In this document: positions 43,590 through 52,824 of the stretch, piece by piece
Layout of the letters: each line of letters opens with the position of its first letter
Position numbering within the stretch: position 1 is the stretch's first letter
Assembly: GCF_015223055.1 (NCBI RefSeq)
Contig: NZ_JADFBX010000009.1
Location: forward strand, 62,001-126,000
Length of the DNA stretch: 64,000 nt
Source: Pedobacter sp. MC2016-24
GTDB taxonomy: Bacteria > Bacteroidota > Bacteroidia > Sphingobacteriales > Sphingobacteriaceae
Direction: 5' to 3'
The notes under the pieces: model-generated
Seen by the model: only the letters and a program-made list of their open reading frames with translations
What the model was told of the DNA's origin: nothing
Database searches by the model: none
Translations under genes and position numbers: made by a program

Positions 43590-45008
43590 ATGATCATTGA
43601 ACAGATTTATACAGGATGCCTCGCACAGGGAGCATACTATCTTGAAAGTAACGCGGAGATTGCAATAATAGATCCTTTACGTGAAGTACAGCCTTACCTG
43701 GATTACGCAGAAAAAAATGGTGCTAAAATAAAATATGTACTGGAGACCCATTTTCATGCGGACTTCGTCTCGGGACATCTTGATTTGGCTAAAGAAAGCG
43801 GCGCTGTAATTGTTTATGGCCCAAATGCTAAACCGGATTTCCATTATTATGGTGCAAAGGATGGAGAAGTACTCACGCTCGGCGGAGCAAAGATCAAAGT
43901 ATTACATACCCCTGGGCATACTATGGAAAGCACCTGTTTTTTGGTAAGCGATGAGTCAGGCAACGAAGTTGCACTATTCTCAGGAGATACACTTTTTATA
44001 GGAGACGTTGGAAGGCCAGACCTCGCTCAGAAAATAGCTGGTGAGCTGACCAGCGAAATGCTTGCAGGATTTTTATATGATTCCCTCAGGAAGAAGATAA
44101 TGCCTCTCGCGGATAATATTATAGTCTATCCTGCCCATGGGGCGGGCAGTGCCTGTGGTAAGAACATGAGTAAGGAAACAACAGATCTTCTGGGGAACCA
44201 GAAGAAGACAAATTACGCCTTGAGAGCCGATATGACTAAAGATGAGTTTATTAAAGAGGTTACCTTCGGACTGCTTCCACCACCATCTTATTTCCCAGCA
44301 AACGTGATGATGAACATTCACGGATATGAGCGTTTTGAAAAGGTACTAAAAAGGGGGATGCATGCGATGAGTCCGGATGAATTTGAGAAAGTCGCTAATG
44401 ACTTTGGTGCTATTATTCTTGATACAAGATATTCTCAGGCCTTTGCCAGGGGCTTTATCCCGAATTCGATAAACATTGGAATAGACGGGAACTTTGCGCC
44501 CTGGGTAGGAACGCTTATTCCGGATATCAAACAGCCCATTTTGCTCGTCACCGAAAACGGGAGGAACGAAGAAGTTCTTGTCAGATTGTCAAGAGTTGGC
44601 TTTGACGGCACTATAGGTTTTCTTGAAGGCGGCCTACAGGCATGGAAGGATGCTGGAAAAGAAAGTGATGAAATAGAATCGATCTCGGTAGAGACTTTGT
44701 CTGGAATTATTAAATCTGAGCAGATATCAATTGTCGATGTTAGAAAGGTGAACGAATACAAAAGTGAGCACGTTGAGGGTGCTGTTAACTTTCCGCTGGA
44801 TTATATCAACGAAAACTTCAAAGGTATTGATTGTAATAAAACTCATTATGTTCATTGTGCAGGCGGTTATAGGTCCATGATATTCAATTCAATAATGAGG
44901 GCCAGAGGATATAACAACCTAATAGATATCGCAGGAGGATTTAAGGGTATACAGGAAGACGGAACTATTGGTACAACAGCATTTATTTGTCCAAGTACAA
45001 TCAAATAA
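43590..45008 (+). CDS. Persulfide-dioxygenase-like MBL fused to two rhodanese domains (copy 1)
   Basis: The 472-residue protein has an N-terminal metallo-beta-lactamase domain (1-240; motif THFHADFVSGH and a later GDTLFIGDVGRPDL) of the ETHE1/persulfide-dioxygenase type. A degenerate rhodanese (about 260-350, PILLVTENGRNEE, no active Cys) and a complete one (about 370-460, Cys in HCAGGYRS) follow. It should oxidise glutathione-type persulfides and move sulfane sulfur. A second copy lies at 47953. Confidence 0.9.
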   Translation: MIIEQIYTGCLAQGAYYLESNAEIAIIDPLREVQPYLDYAEKNGAKIKYVLETHFHADFVSGHLDLAKESGAVIVYGPNAKPDFHYYGAKDGEVLTLGGAKIKVLHTPGHTMESTCFLVSDESGNEVALFSGDTLFIGDVGRPDLAQKIAGELTSEMLAGFLYDSLRKKIMPLADNIIVYPAHGAGSACGKNMSKETTDLLGNQKKTNYALRADMTKDEFIKEVTFGLLPPPSYFPANVMMNIHGYERFEKVLKRGMHAMSPDEFEKVANDFGAIILDTRYSQAFARGFIPNSINIGIDGNFAPWVGTLIPDIKQPILLVTENGRNEEVLVRLSRVGFDGTIGFLEGGLQAWKDAGKESDEIESISVETLSGIIKSEQISIVDVRKVNEYKSEHVEGAVNFPLDYINENFKGIDCNKTHYVHCAGGYRSMIFNSIMRARGYNNLIDIAGGFKGIQEDGTIGTTAFICPSTIK

Positions 45009-45049
45009 ATGCATGCAAAAATCATTACTAACCTTTCATTTAAGACATC

Positions 45050-45607
45050 ATGATTAATTTCATCATACAGCCTTGGCCATGGTATTTTTCTGGGACGATG
45101 ATCGTACTCATCATGCTCATTTTACTTTTCTTCGGAAAATCATTCGGATTCTCGTCCAACCTACGAACAATCTGTAGCATAGCCGGTGCAGGAAAAAGGG
45201 TTAAGTTTTTCGACTTCAGATGGAAAGAACAAGTCTGGAACCTTATGTTTCTTCTAGGATCTATCCTGGGTGGCTTCATTGCCAGTTCTTATCTGAGCGA
45301 TGACAAACCGTTAAACCTTTCGGTAGCCACCATATCCGATCTAAAAAAGTTGGGCATTAACTTCGATGGGGGACTAAACCCCCAATCTCTTTTCTCGGCT
45401 CAGGCAATGACAGATCCGGGCAATCTGGCAATACTTCTTATCGGCGGACTTTTAGTTGGTTTCGGCTCGCGTTATGCTGGCGGATGTACCTCAGGACATG
45501 CCATTTCAGGGCTTTCAAACCTACAGGTGCCATCCCTTATCGCGGTCGTTGGATTCTTCTTAGGAGGAATGGTAATGACATACTTTATTATTCCTCTAAT
45601 TTTTTAA
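45050..45607 (+). CDS. YeeE/YedE-family transporter half 1 (thiosulfate-uptake type)
   Basis: The 185-residue membrane protein carries the YeeE motif GSRYAGGCTSGHAISGL (Cys in GGCTSGH, essential in TsuA). Three to four hydrophobic segments. The second half is the next gene; together they make one split YeeE/YedE transporter, likely taking up thiosulfate. Confidence 0.88.
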   Translation: MINFIIQPWPWYFSGTMIVLIMLILLFFGKSFGFSSNLRTICSIAGAGKRVKFFDFRWKEQVWNLMFLLGSILGGFIASSYLSDDKPLNLSVATISDLKKLGINFDGGLNPQSLFSAQAMTDPGNLAILLIGGLLVGFGSRYAGGCTSGHAISGLSNLQVPSLIAVVGFFLGGMVMTYFIIPLIF

Positions 45608-45621
45608 TATAAAAAATCATT

Positions 45622-46035
45622 ATGAAATTTATAAAATACATTCTGGCCGGAACACTTTTTGGAATAGTAATGACTAAGTCAGAAGCAGTTTCATGGTATA
45701 GAATCCAGGAAATGTTCCGTTTCCAGTCGTTCCATATGTATGGAATCATCGGGACAGCTGTTTTACTTGGAATTCTTGCTGTATACCTAATAAAAAAGAC
45801 CGGCGCCAGAGATATTTCTGGAAGTCCAATAGTTTTTCAGGCCAAGGATAAGTCCTATCCAAGATACCTCATTGGAGGTACAATTTTCGGGCTGGGATGG
45901 GCGCTTACAGGTGCATGCCCTGGTCCAATGTTTGTCAATCTGGGGAGTGGATATCCAGCTATGATAATAGTGATATTGGGCGCCTTACTGGGAACCTATC
46001 TTTATGGAATTATTAAGGATAGGCTACCCCATTAA
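45622..46035 (+). CDS. YeeE/YedE-family transporter half 2 (DUF6691)
   Basis: The 137-residue membrane protein has the second-half YeeE motif GLGWALTGACPGPMFVNLG (Cys in GACPGP). It follows half 1 by 14 nt. The split layout is common in Bacteroidota. Confidence 0.88.
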   Translation: MKFIKYILAGTLFGIVMTKSEAVSWYRIQEMFRFQSFHMYGIIGTAVLLGILAVYLIKKTGARDISGSPIVFQAKDKSYPRYLIGGTIFGLGWALTGACPGPMFVNLGSGYPAMIIVILGALLGTYLYGIIKDRLPH

Positions 46036-46053
46036 AGTTTATAATATCGTCAT

Positions 46054-46431
46054 ATGACAGAGTTAGCAGCAATACTGGAACATAGGTGCCCCAGATGCAG
46101 AAAGGGAAAAATGTACAAATATTCTATGTTCCACTGGAAATACGACCAGATGTATAGCAATTGCTCCTGCTGTAACCTTAAGTATGAGATTGAACCAGGA
46201 TTTTTCATTGGTGCAATGTATGTTAGTTATGTATTTATCGTAGCGGAACTTGTTAATGCAGGAATATTTGCTTTCATCTTATTTAATGACAAGGATGAAT
46301 GGGCTATCATCGGGACAACGATTGCCCCTGTGCTATTGCTTTTTACCTTCAATTACAGATATGCCAGAACGCTTTTATTACACTTACTCTCCCACATCAA
46401 GTACAACAAGGAGGCAGGAAATAAATGCTAG
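46054..46431 (+). CDS. DUF983 protein
   Basis: The 125-residue protein has an N-terminal CPRCRKGKMY zinc-finger-like motif with a CSCC pair about 30 residues later, and two hydrophobic segments. DUF983 proteins are found near cytochrome and sulfur genes. The role is unknown. It follows the YeeE pair by 18 nt. Confidence 0.85.
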   Translation: MTELAAILEHRCPRCRKGKMYKYSMFHWKYDQMYSNCSCCNLKYEIEPGFFIGAMYVSYVFIVAELVNAGIFAFILFNDKDEWAIIGTTIAPVLLLFTFNYRYARTLLLHLLSHIKYNKEAGNKC

Positions 46432-46453
46432 CCAAAAAATGATTTGAAGTTGT

Positions 46454-46467
46454 GTGACAAAAGTCAC
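46454..46467 (+). promoter_or_regulatory. Crp/Fnr-type operator 3
   Basis: GTGACAAAAGTCAC, identical to operator 1. Its centre is 36.5 bp before the end of TAAATTTG (46490-46497), an exact TAnnTTTG box. It precedes the DUF2892 gene by 51 nt. Confidence 0.8.
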
Positions 46468-46518
46468 AAGGAGGAAAATGGTGAATGATTAAATTTGGTT
46501 AGATCAATATATAAAGTT

Positions 46519-46728
46519 ATGAAGAAAAATATGGGTAACCTTGATAGAGGTGTAAGGATAGTGATCGCCATAGTTGTTGGAATACTTTACTTTACCGGAG
46601 TAATCAGCGGAACGGCAGCGTTTATTTTATTGGTAATTTCGGTCATATTGATTGCCACAAGCTTTATTAGCTTTTGCCACATTTATCTTCCATTCGGTAT
46701 TACAACTCGTAGAAAAAACACAGAATGA
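46519..46728 (+). CDS. DUF2892 (YgaP-like) membrane protein
   Basis: The 69-residue protein starts MKKNMGNLDRGVR, has two hydrophobic segments and ends with the C-terminal CHIYLPFGI motif. DUF2892 is the membrane part of YgaP-type rhodaneses. Here it stands alone. The stop overlaps the next start (ATGA). A TTG start at 46495 would lie inside the -7 box. Confidence 0.82.
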   Translation: MKKNMGNLDRGVRIVIAIVVGILYFTGVISGTAAFILLVISVILIATSFISFCHIYLPFGITTRRKNTE

Positions 46729-47936
46729 CTATGAAAAATCATTATCAAATCCTTATTATAGGCGGAGGCAATGCAGGCATTTCTGTGGCCGCGCAGTTAT
46801 TAATAAAGAATAGCACTCTTGAAATAGGAATTATTGACCCATCAGAAAACCATTATTACCAACCAGCTTGGACACTGGTTGGAGGAGGTGTTTTCGATAT
46901 AAAAAAGACAATAAGAAAGGAAGCAGATTGTATTCCAGAAAGGGCACATTGGATACAGGATGAGGTTCTGTCTTTTTCACCTGAACAAAACACTTTAAAA
47001 TGCAAATTGAGCGGAGGAATCAGCTATGATTACCTCGTAGTTGCGCCCGGTATACAACTGGATTGGCACAAGATTATAGGACTGAAGGAAAATCTTGGGA
47101 CAAGAGGGATTTGTAGCAATTATACGTTCGAATCTGCACCCTATACCTGGGAAACTTTAAGAAGCCTTGGGTCTGGAAAAGCAATCTTTACCAACCCTAA
47201 CACTCCGATTAAGTGCGGTGGTGCCCCACAAAAAATCATGTATCTGGCGGCCGATTACATAAAAAAGCAAGGATTACTTCAAAAATCTGAAGTTCATTTC
47301 TATAGCGGAGGAGGTGTTATTTTTGGAGTGAAAAAATATGCAGAAGTTTTAAATCAAGTAATTGTTAGATACGGTATTCAAACACATTTTAATTATAACC
47401 TGATTGAAATAGATCCAGTTTCAAAAACAGCTGTTTTTGAAACTAAGGGAGATGACAATCAGCTGCTTAGAACTGAGCAACAATTTGATATGATTCATGT
47501 TACTCCTCCTCAATCTGCCCCAGACTTTATTAAGAATAGTCCTCTTGCTATTAAGGACAATCCATTAGGTTGGGTTGATTTAAATAGGGACACGATGCAA
47601 CACAATAGATTTCTAAATATTTTTGGCTGTGGCGATGCAGGTATTACCCCTAATTCAAAAACGGGTGCCGCTATTAGAAAGCAAGCGCCCGTGTTGGTAG
47701 ATAACTTACTAGAATACATGAAGGGTAAGCCATTGAGTAACTCTTATAATGGTTATAGTTCTTGTCCACTTGTTACCGGTTACGGTAAACTAGTACTTGC
47801 GGAATTTGATTACAATAATGAGCCGATGGAAACCTTTCCATTTAATCAGGCTAAAGAACGCTATAGCATGTGGCTGCTTAAGACCAAAGTATTGCCCTGG
47901 CTGTATTGGAACAAAATTTTAAAAGGAACAGCATAG
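46725..47936 (+). CDS. Sulfide:quinone reductase-like FAD oxidoreductase
   Basis: The 403-residue protein has an N-terminal FAD-binding GGGNAGISVA, the SQR-type YYQPAWTLVGGG, and conserved Cys residues (GTRGICSNY, TPIKCGGAPQK) typical of the active site. It likely oxidises sulfide and passes electrons to quinone, delivering polysulfide or persulfide to the rhodanese fusions. The ATGA overlap with DUF2892 fixes the start. Confidence 0.9.
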   Translation: MTMKNHYQILIIGGGNAGISVAAQLLIKNSTLEIGIIDPSENHYYQPAWTLVGGGVFDIKKTIRKEADCIPERAHWIQDEVLSFSPEQNTLKCKLSGGISYDYLVVAPGIQLDWHKIIGLKENLGTRGICSNYTFESAPYTWETLRSLGSGKAIFTNPNTPIKCGGAPQKIMYLAADYIKKQGLLQKSEVHFYSGGGVIFGVKKYAEVLNQVIVRYGIQTHFNYNLIEIDPVSKTAVFETKGDDNQLLRTEQQFDMIHVTPPQSAPDFIKNSPLAIKDNPLGWVDLNRDTMQHNRFLNIFGCGDAGITPNSKTGAAIRKQAPVLVDNLLEYMKGKPLSNSYNGYSSCPLVTGYGKLVLAEFDYNNEPMETFPFNQAKERYSMWLLKTKVLPWLYWNKILKGTA

Positions 47937-47952
47937 ATAAGATTTCAATATC

Positions 47953-49290
47953 ATGAAGATAAAACAATTTGAAGACAAATTTCTGTCTCACTATAGTTAC
48001 GCCATTTTAAGCGAATGTGAAAATAAAGTAGTGTTGATCGATCCTGCCCGCAATCCTCAGCCATATTATAATTATGCCAAAGAAAATCATGCAGAGATTA
48101 TCGGGGTGATAGAAACGCACCCGCATGCAGACTTTGTCAGCTCACATCTAGAGATCCACCATCACAGCGACGCTCCCATCTATGCAAGTAAGCTCACAGA
48201 ACCGGGATACCCATTTCTGCCTTTTGATTCAGGAGATGTGCTGGAAATTGGAAAAATAAAATTGAAGGCATTAAACACTCCCGGGCATTCACCAGATAGT
48301 ATTTGCGTAGTCCTGGAACATGAAGGGAAAGATAAAGCTTTGTTTTCTGGGGATACCCTGTTTATTGGCGACTGCGGCAGGCCTGACCTTCGAGAAAGCG
48401 GAGGGGATGCAAATGCCGAGCGGATGCATTTGGCCAGGAAGATGTATTATTCATTGCGCGACCAGCTGATGACCTTAGAGGACGATGTCATTCTTTATCC
48501 AGCCCATGGTGCCGGGACGCTTTGCGGTAAAGCGCTTAGTGAGGCCAGCAGCAGTACTATAGGAGCAGAAAAAGCGACCAACTGGTCGCTCAAGGAAATG
48601 ACTGAATCTGAATTTGTTGAGGAACTTACTTCAAATCAGCCTTTTATCCCGGTCTATTTTTCCTATGATGTGGAATTAAACAAGAAAGGCGCACCAGACT
48701 TTCAACAAGCTATAGATCTGGTTGAGATTACCAAAGCCCAGTATCCTATAGATGAAACAGTATGGATCATTGACAGCCGTGACGATCAGCTGTTTAAGGC
48801 AAGCCATCAACAACACTCCATTAATATTATGGAAGGCACTAAGTTTGAGACCTGGTTGGGCAGCATTATAAGCCCAGGCGAAGGATTTTATTTGAAGGCT
48901 AAGGATGAGTCAACTTTAAAAGAATTAGTTACCAGGACTGCTTCTATTGGTTATGAAGGTCAGATAAGAGGTAGCTTTTTTGGTAATAGTGGAGAGCTTA
49001 CTATGGAAAATCTGGATTTAGCGGACTTTAAAGCGCATACTGAGCATTATACAATTGTAGATGTAAGAAATGAATCAGAAGTAAAAGAACACAAAATATT
49101 TCCCGGCAGCGTTGCTATTCCCCTTGGTGAGTTAAGAGGGAGAATAGAAGAAATCCCGACAGATAAACCCATTGCAGTGCACTGTGCAGGAGGATATCGA
49201 AGTGCGGCCGCCAGCTCAATGATCAGTGCTAAATTGCAAGGAAAGGTAATGGTGTTTGATATTGGTAATGCAATCAAACAATTCAGTTAG
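47953..49290 (+). CDS. Persulfide-dioxygenase-like MBL fused to two rhodanese domains (copy 2)
   Basis: The 445-residue paralogue of 43590 has the same order: MBL domain (ETHPHADFVSSH, GDTLFIGDCGRPDL), degenerate rhodanese (about 245-330) and active rhodanese (Cys in HCAGGYRS). The two copies differ throughout, so the duplication is old. It is 16 nt after SQR. Confidence 0.9.
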   Translation: MKIKQFEDKFLSHYSYAILSECENKVVLIDPARNPQPYYNYAKENHAEIIGVIETHPHADFVSSHLEIHHHSDAPIYASKLTEPGYPFLPFDSGDVLEIGKIKLKALNTPGHSPDSICVVLEHEGKDKALFSGDTLFIGDCGRPDLRESGGDANAERMHLARKMYYSLRDQLMTLEDDVILYPAHGAGTLCGKALSEASSSTIGAEKATNWSLKEMTESEFVEELTSNQPFIPVYFSYDVELNKKGAPDFQQAIDLVEITKAQYPIDETVWIIDSRDDQLFKASHQQHSINIMEGTKFETWLGSIISPGEGFYLKAKDESTLKELVTRTASIGYEGQIRGSFFGNSGELTMENLDLADFKAHTEHYTIVDVRNESEVKEHKIFPGSVAIPLGELRGRIEEIPTDKPIAVHCAGGYRSAAASSMISAKLQGKVMVFDIGNAIKQFS

Positions 49291-49297
49291 ACCTCAA

Positions 49298-50371
49298 ATG
49301 AAGAAGGATCCAGAGGAAATATTTGAAGTGAAAACTGTTGTGACTCTTTTAAGGACGGTATTATATTTAGTTATTGGAGTGGTCGTTCTTGGAGGGATAG
49401 CCCTTTTGATAATTAGCAAGAATAGTATTCAAAAAGTAAAGGCCACACACAGTACCGCCGTTTCAAGTGTCGCTCATAAAGGAAAGCCTGATTCAGCTTT
49501 GGATCAGAATAGAACACTATGGCAGGCACCCGATACCAGTAGTATGCCTTCTGACGAAAAAGGAAAATTAATTCGTTACGGTAAAAATCTTGTTGCCTAT
49601 ACTTCAGAATATCTTGGTCCGATGGGTAGCGTTGCCAGGCTATCAAACGGGATGAATTGTCAGAATTGTCACCTTGAAGCGGGTACTAAGCCCTTTGCAT
49701 TAGATTTTTCGGTTTTTATTAGTCAATATCCAAAGTTAAATGGCAGAAGTGGTAAGGTTGAGCCTGCCCACGAGCGCATTAACGAGTGCATGGAGCGGAG
49801 TATGAATGGTAAACGCTTAAAACCTGATGGTAAGGAAATGAAAGCAATTTTGGCTTACATGGCTTGGGTCGGTGCTGATCACGCAGATCATAAAGCTGGC
49901 GGACAATCGGTGGAAAAGTTACCTTACATGTCTCGGGCAGCTGATCCATTAAAGGGACGAATGGTCTATCGTTCCCAATGCCAAAACTGCCATGGTGAAA
50001 ACGGTCAGGGTCTGTTAGCTGTAAATAAGAAATCCTATGTTTATCCACCTTTATGGGGGAATAAAAGTTATAATGACGCAGCTGGCATGTACCGTTTAAG
50101 TAACTTTGCAGGGTTTGTCAAGAATAATATGCCATTGGGAGTTACTTATAAAAGCCCAAAGCTTAGTGATCAGGAGGCCTGGGATGTAGCAGCATATGTG
50201 AACTCGAAACCTCGAGGGCACCGCGATCAGCATAACGATTATAAAGAAAAGGATAAAAAGCCAATAGATTTTCCTTTTGGCCCGTACCAGGATGCTTTCA
50301 GCGAGCAGCAACACAAATTTGGTCCGTTCGCAGTTATCAAGTCAGCCAATAAAAGTCATAAAAAAAATTAA
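49298..50371 (+). CDS. Dihaem cytochrome c, thiosulfate-dehydrogenase (TsdA)-like
   Basis: About 357 residues: one N-terminal membrane anchor (LYLVIGVVVLGGIALLI), then two haem motifs CQNCH (NGMNCQNCHLEAG and RSQCQNCHGENGQ). The first is followed by the TsdA-like run YPKLNGRSGKVEPAHERINECMERSMNGK. TsdA oxidises thiosulfate to tetrathionate. ATG 49298 is preferred to 49256, which overlaps the previous gene by 35 nt. Confidence 0.85.
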   Translation: MKKDPEEIFEVKTVVTLLRTVLYLVIGVVVLGGIALLIISKNSIQKVKATHSTAVSSVAHKGKPDSALDQNRTLWQAPDTSSMPSDEKGKLIRYGKNLVAYTSEYLGPMGSVARLSNGMNCQNCHLEAGTKPFALDFSVFISQYPKLNGRSGKVEPAHERINECMERSMNGKRLKPDGKEMKAILAYMAWVGADHADHKAGGQSVEKLPYMSRAADPLKGRMVYRSQCQNCHGENGQGLLAVNKKSYVYPPLWGNKSYNDAAGMYRLSNFAGFVKNNMPLGVTYKSPKLSDQEAWDVAAYVNSKPRGHRDQHNDYKEKDKKPIDFPFGPYQDAFSEQQHKFGPFAVIKSANKSHKKN

Positions 50372-50372
50372 A

Positions 50373-50831
50373 ATGAAACATTATAAATTACTATTGATCG
50401 CTTTCGCCCTAATGGCTTTAACAAAGCCGGTTGTAGGGCAAACCAATTCTTTGTCTGGTTTTGCCGGAGCAAAGGCAACCAAAAGACATTATAAAGCGTT
50501 ATATGTACTGAATAGTTCCGAAGAAAAGAAAATATCCGGGACGCTCAGGAATATAAAGAACGCGCTGGATGACCCGCGCCTGAAAGGAAAACTAGAAATT
50601 GAGCTTATCGCCTTTGGCGAAGGAGTTGCAGTCTACTATAAAACCGGCAAATACGAGGAATCATTAAAGGCACTTGTGGCTAAAGGGGTGATCCTGGCGC
50701 AGTGCGAAAATACAATCAGGGAAAGAAAGATTCAAAAATCAGAATTATTCGACTTTATCCATTACGTGCCTAGTGGAAATGGAGAAATTATCATTCGCTC
50801 AGCCCAGGGCTGGGCAATTGTGCATCCCTAA
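50373..50831 (+). CDS. Exported DsrE-family protein
   Basis: The 152-residue protein has a signal peptide (MKHYKLLLIAFALMALTKPVVGQ) and a DsrE/DsrF-like fold with a Cys in ILAQCENTIRE at the expected site. DsrE proteins carry sulfur atoms. ATG 50373 starts 1 nt after the cytochrome stop. Confidence 0.82.
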   Translation: MKHYKLLLIAFALMALTKPVVGQTNSLSGFAGAKATKRHYKALYVLNSSEEKKISGTLRNIKNALDDPRLKGKLEIELIAFGEGVAVYYKTGKYEESLKALVAKGVILAQCENTIRERKIQKSELFDFIHYVPSGNGEIIIRSAQGWAIVHP

Positions 50832-50841
50832 ACTAAATCAA

Positions 50842-52269
50842 ATGAAGTTATCAATTGCTTATCTAAATGATGTTCACGGTTACCTGGAGCCGCATAGCGA
50901 ATTATTTTTTGAGGGTATGGAGAAAAAGGTCAGTAGCGCAGGTGGCTACGCCAGGATCATGACTCTTGTTAAAAAAATCCGAGAAGAAAATCCAAATACG
51001 CTTGTCTTTGATGGGGGTGATACTTTTCATGGTACGCTGCCACTGGTTGAAAGCAAGGGAGAAGCAATTTTACCTGTACTCAAGCAGTTTGGATTCAGCG
51101 CCATGGTCGGCCACTGGGACTTTGCCTACGGAGCTGATCAGCTACTTAAACTTCAGCAGGCGTTGGGATACCCTGTTCTTGGTATTAATGTTTTTAAGTC
51201 TGACGGTAGCTTGCTATTGGATCCTTACCTCCTTTTAGAAGCAGGTAGCATAAAGATCGGCGTAATTGGTATTTGCTCCAATATTATTGATAAGACCATG
51301 CCAAAGAACTTTAGCGAGGGCCTGACCGTCACTGACGGCATGAAGGAGCTCTCTGGGGTGATTCGTGCAATCAAAGATAAAGGAGCTGATCTGGTGTTTC
51401 TACTCTCGCACAATGGTTACCCTCAGGATATAAAAATGCTGAATGAAATCCCGGGAATTGATGTTTGCCTCAGTGCCCATACCCACAACAGGCTCTTTGA
51501 ACCAACCGTTATCTATGGATGTATTGTCGTCCAGTGTGGCTGCCATGGTGCTTTTCTTGGAAAGCTTGACTTACTCATAGATCATGCAAAAATACAAGGG
51601 TATGAATATGAATTAATTCCAATAACTGATTCAATTGATGAAGACCCGCAAATCAGTGAGATTGTGGAGCAGATCATGGAGCCCTATAAATATTTGCAAA
51701 CCCAATATATTGGGGAAACAACGGGGCTGCTACACAGGTACAATACAATGGGTTCCTCTATGGATGATCTTTTATTGCGAGCTGTATGCTTAGCTGCAAA
51801 GACTGCTCTTGCTTTCTCGAATGGTTGGAGGTATAGTGCGCCGATACCTGCAGGAAAAATTAGTAAGTGGGATCTTTATAATATGATTCCAATGAACCCG
51901 CCTGTATCTGTAGTTGAATTGACGGGTGAGGAGATTATTGAAATGCTGGAACAGAATCTGGAAAGGACTTTCTCTGCAGATCCGATGATGCAAATGGGCG
52001 GATACGTAAAACGTGCCGTTGGCTTGCATGTATATCTTAGAATTGAGAACCCTAAAGGGAGCCGCATTCAGCAGACGTTTGTTGGTGATAAGCCGCTTGA
52101 TAAAACTCAAACTTACCAGTTAGCGTTTGTTACCAGCCAGGGAGTTTCTGAAAAACTAGGTACTGGCAGGAAAGACCTGGACATCGATGTCGTGGAAGCC
52201 ATTACTAATTTCTTACATAAGCACAACCCTTATGATCCCTTAAAGGAGTCCTCTTATATGCTCATTTAA
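50842..52269 (+). CDS. SoxB-like metallophosphoesterase / 5'-nucleotidase-family protein
   Basis: The 475-residue protein has the metal motifs LNDVHGYLE, FDGGDTFHGT and VGHWDFAYG. GHWDFxYG resembles SoxB (HWEFTYG) more than a 5'-nucleotidase (GNHEFD). Later SAHTHN is also present. SoxB is a periplasmic thiosulfohydrolase, but this protein has no signal peptide. The DsrE stop is 10 nt upstream. Confidence 0.78.
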   Translation: MKLSIAYLNDVHGYLEPHSELFFEGMEKKVSSAGGYARIMTLVKKIREENPNTLVFDGGDTFHGTLPLVESKGEAILPVLKQFGFSAMVGHWDFAYGADQLLKLQQALGYPVLGINVFKSDGSLLLDPYLLLEAGSIKIGVIGICSNIIDKTMPKNFSEGLTVTDGMKELSGVIRAIKDKGADLVFLLSHNGYPQDIKMLNEIPGIDVCLSAHTHNRLFEPTVIYGCIVVQCGCHGAFLGKLDLLIDHAKIQGYEYELIPITDSIDEDPQISEIVEQIMEPYKYLQTQYIGETTGLLHRYNTMGSSMDDLLLRAVCLAAKTALAFSNGWRYSAPIPAGKISKWDLYNMIPMNPPVSVVELTGEEIIEMLEQNLERTFSADPMMQMGGYVKRAVGLHVYLRIENPKGSRIQQTFVGDKPLDKTQTYQLAFVTSQGVSEKLGTGRKDLDIDVVEAITNFLHKHNPYDPLKESSYMLI

Positions 52270-52294
52270 AATAAAAACCTTACTTTTACAAAAA

Positions 52295-52818
52295 ATGAAG
52301 AAAACTAATCGGCAACATTTCAACAGTTTCAAACTTAATGGCTATAAGCTGTTGGGGATTTGCATGTTGATTTTTTTGATTACGATTTCCTCATGTGGTG
52401 TACGGAAAAGTTTAGCACATTTGTTTTCACAGGAGTCCTCCTTTGTCATTCAGGGGACGATTCCCGGCAAAGTTCGCCTGTTTCCAGATCAAACTATAGC
52501 TGTCTGGAATACTAGCTGTACTCAATTTGAAGAGGGTAAAAGCAGTTTAATCTCCGGTATAGATGTGCAGCGCTCAACAGCAGCAACGCTATTGTTGTAT
52601 TTTACCCTGGTACCTGCTTTTTTAATTTCTGTTCTTCTATTTTACAAAGATCACAACCATCTGCCGGTTCCGTATTCTCTACAAAACTGGCCCCAGCTTC
52701 CCCTTTTCCTTCGGAACAGGCTTCTGTTAATATAGAATTTCTGCAACTATCATCCTGGATGTACCTGCTTTTGGCGGGTATCCTTATCTTATTGCACATT
52801 TCTATCATTAATACTTAA
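52295..52818 (+). pseudogene. Small lipoprotein-like membrane protein with a frameshift
   Basis: The first frame (52295-52735) has a lipobox-like ITISSCG, then a hydrophobic segment (AATLLLYFTLVPAFLISVLLF), then arbitrary sequence. Another frame (about 52635-52818) gives SSILQRSQPSAG...SSWMYLLLAGILILLHISI and ends 6 nt before the next gene. The pieces form one protein with two TM segments, frameshifted near 52620-52660. Confidence 0.55.
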
Positions 52819-52824
52819 AAGAGA

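Noticed and set aside
42709..52269. Complete Sox (SoxXABCDYZ) system
   Set aside because: Only a SoxB-like protein is seen. No SoxYZ carrier, SoxXA cytochrome or SoxCD is in the window.
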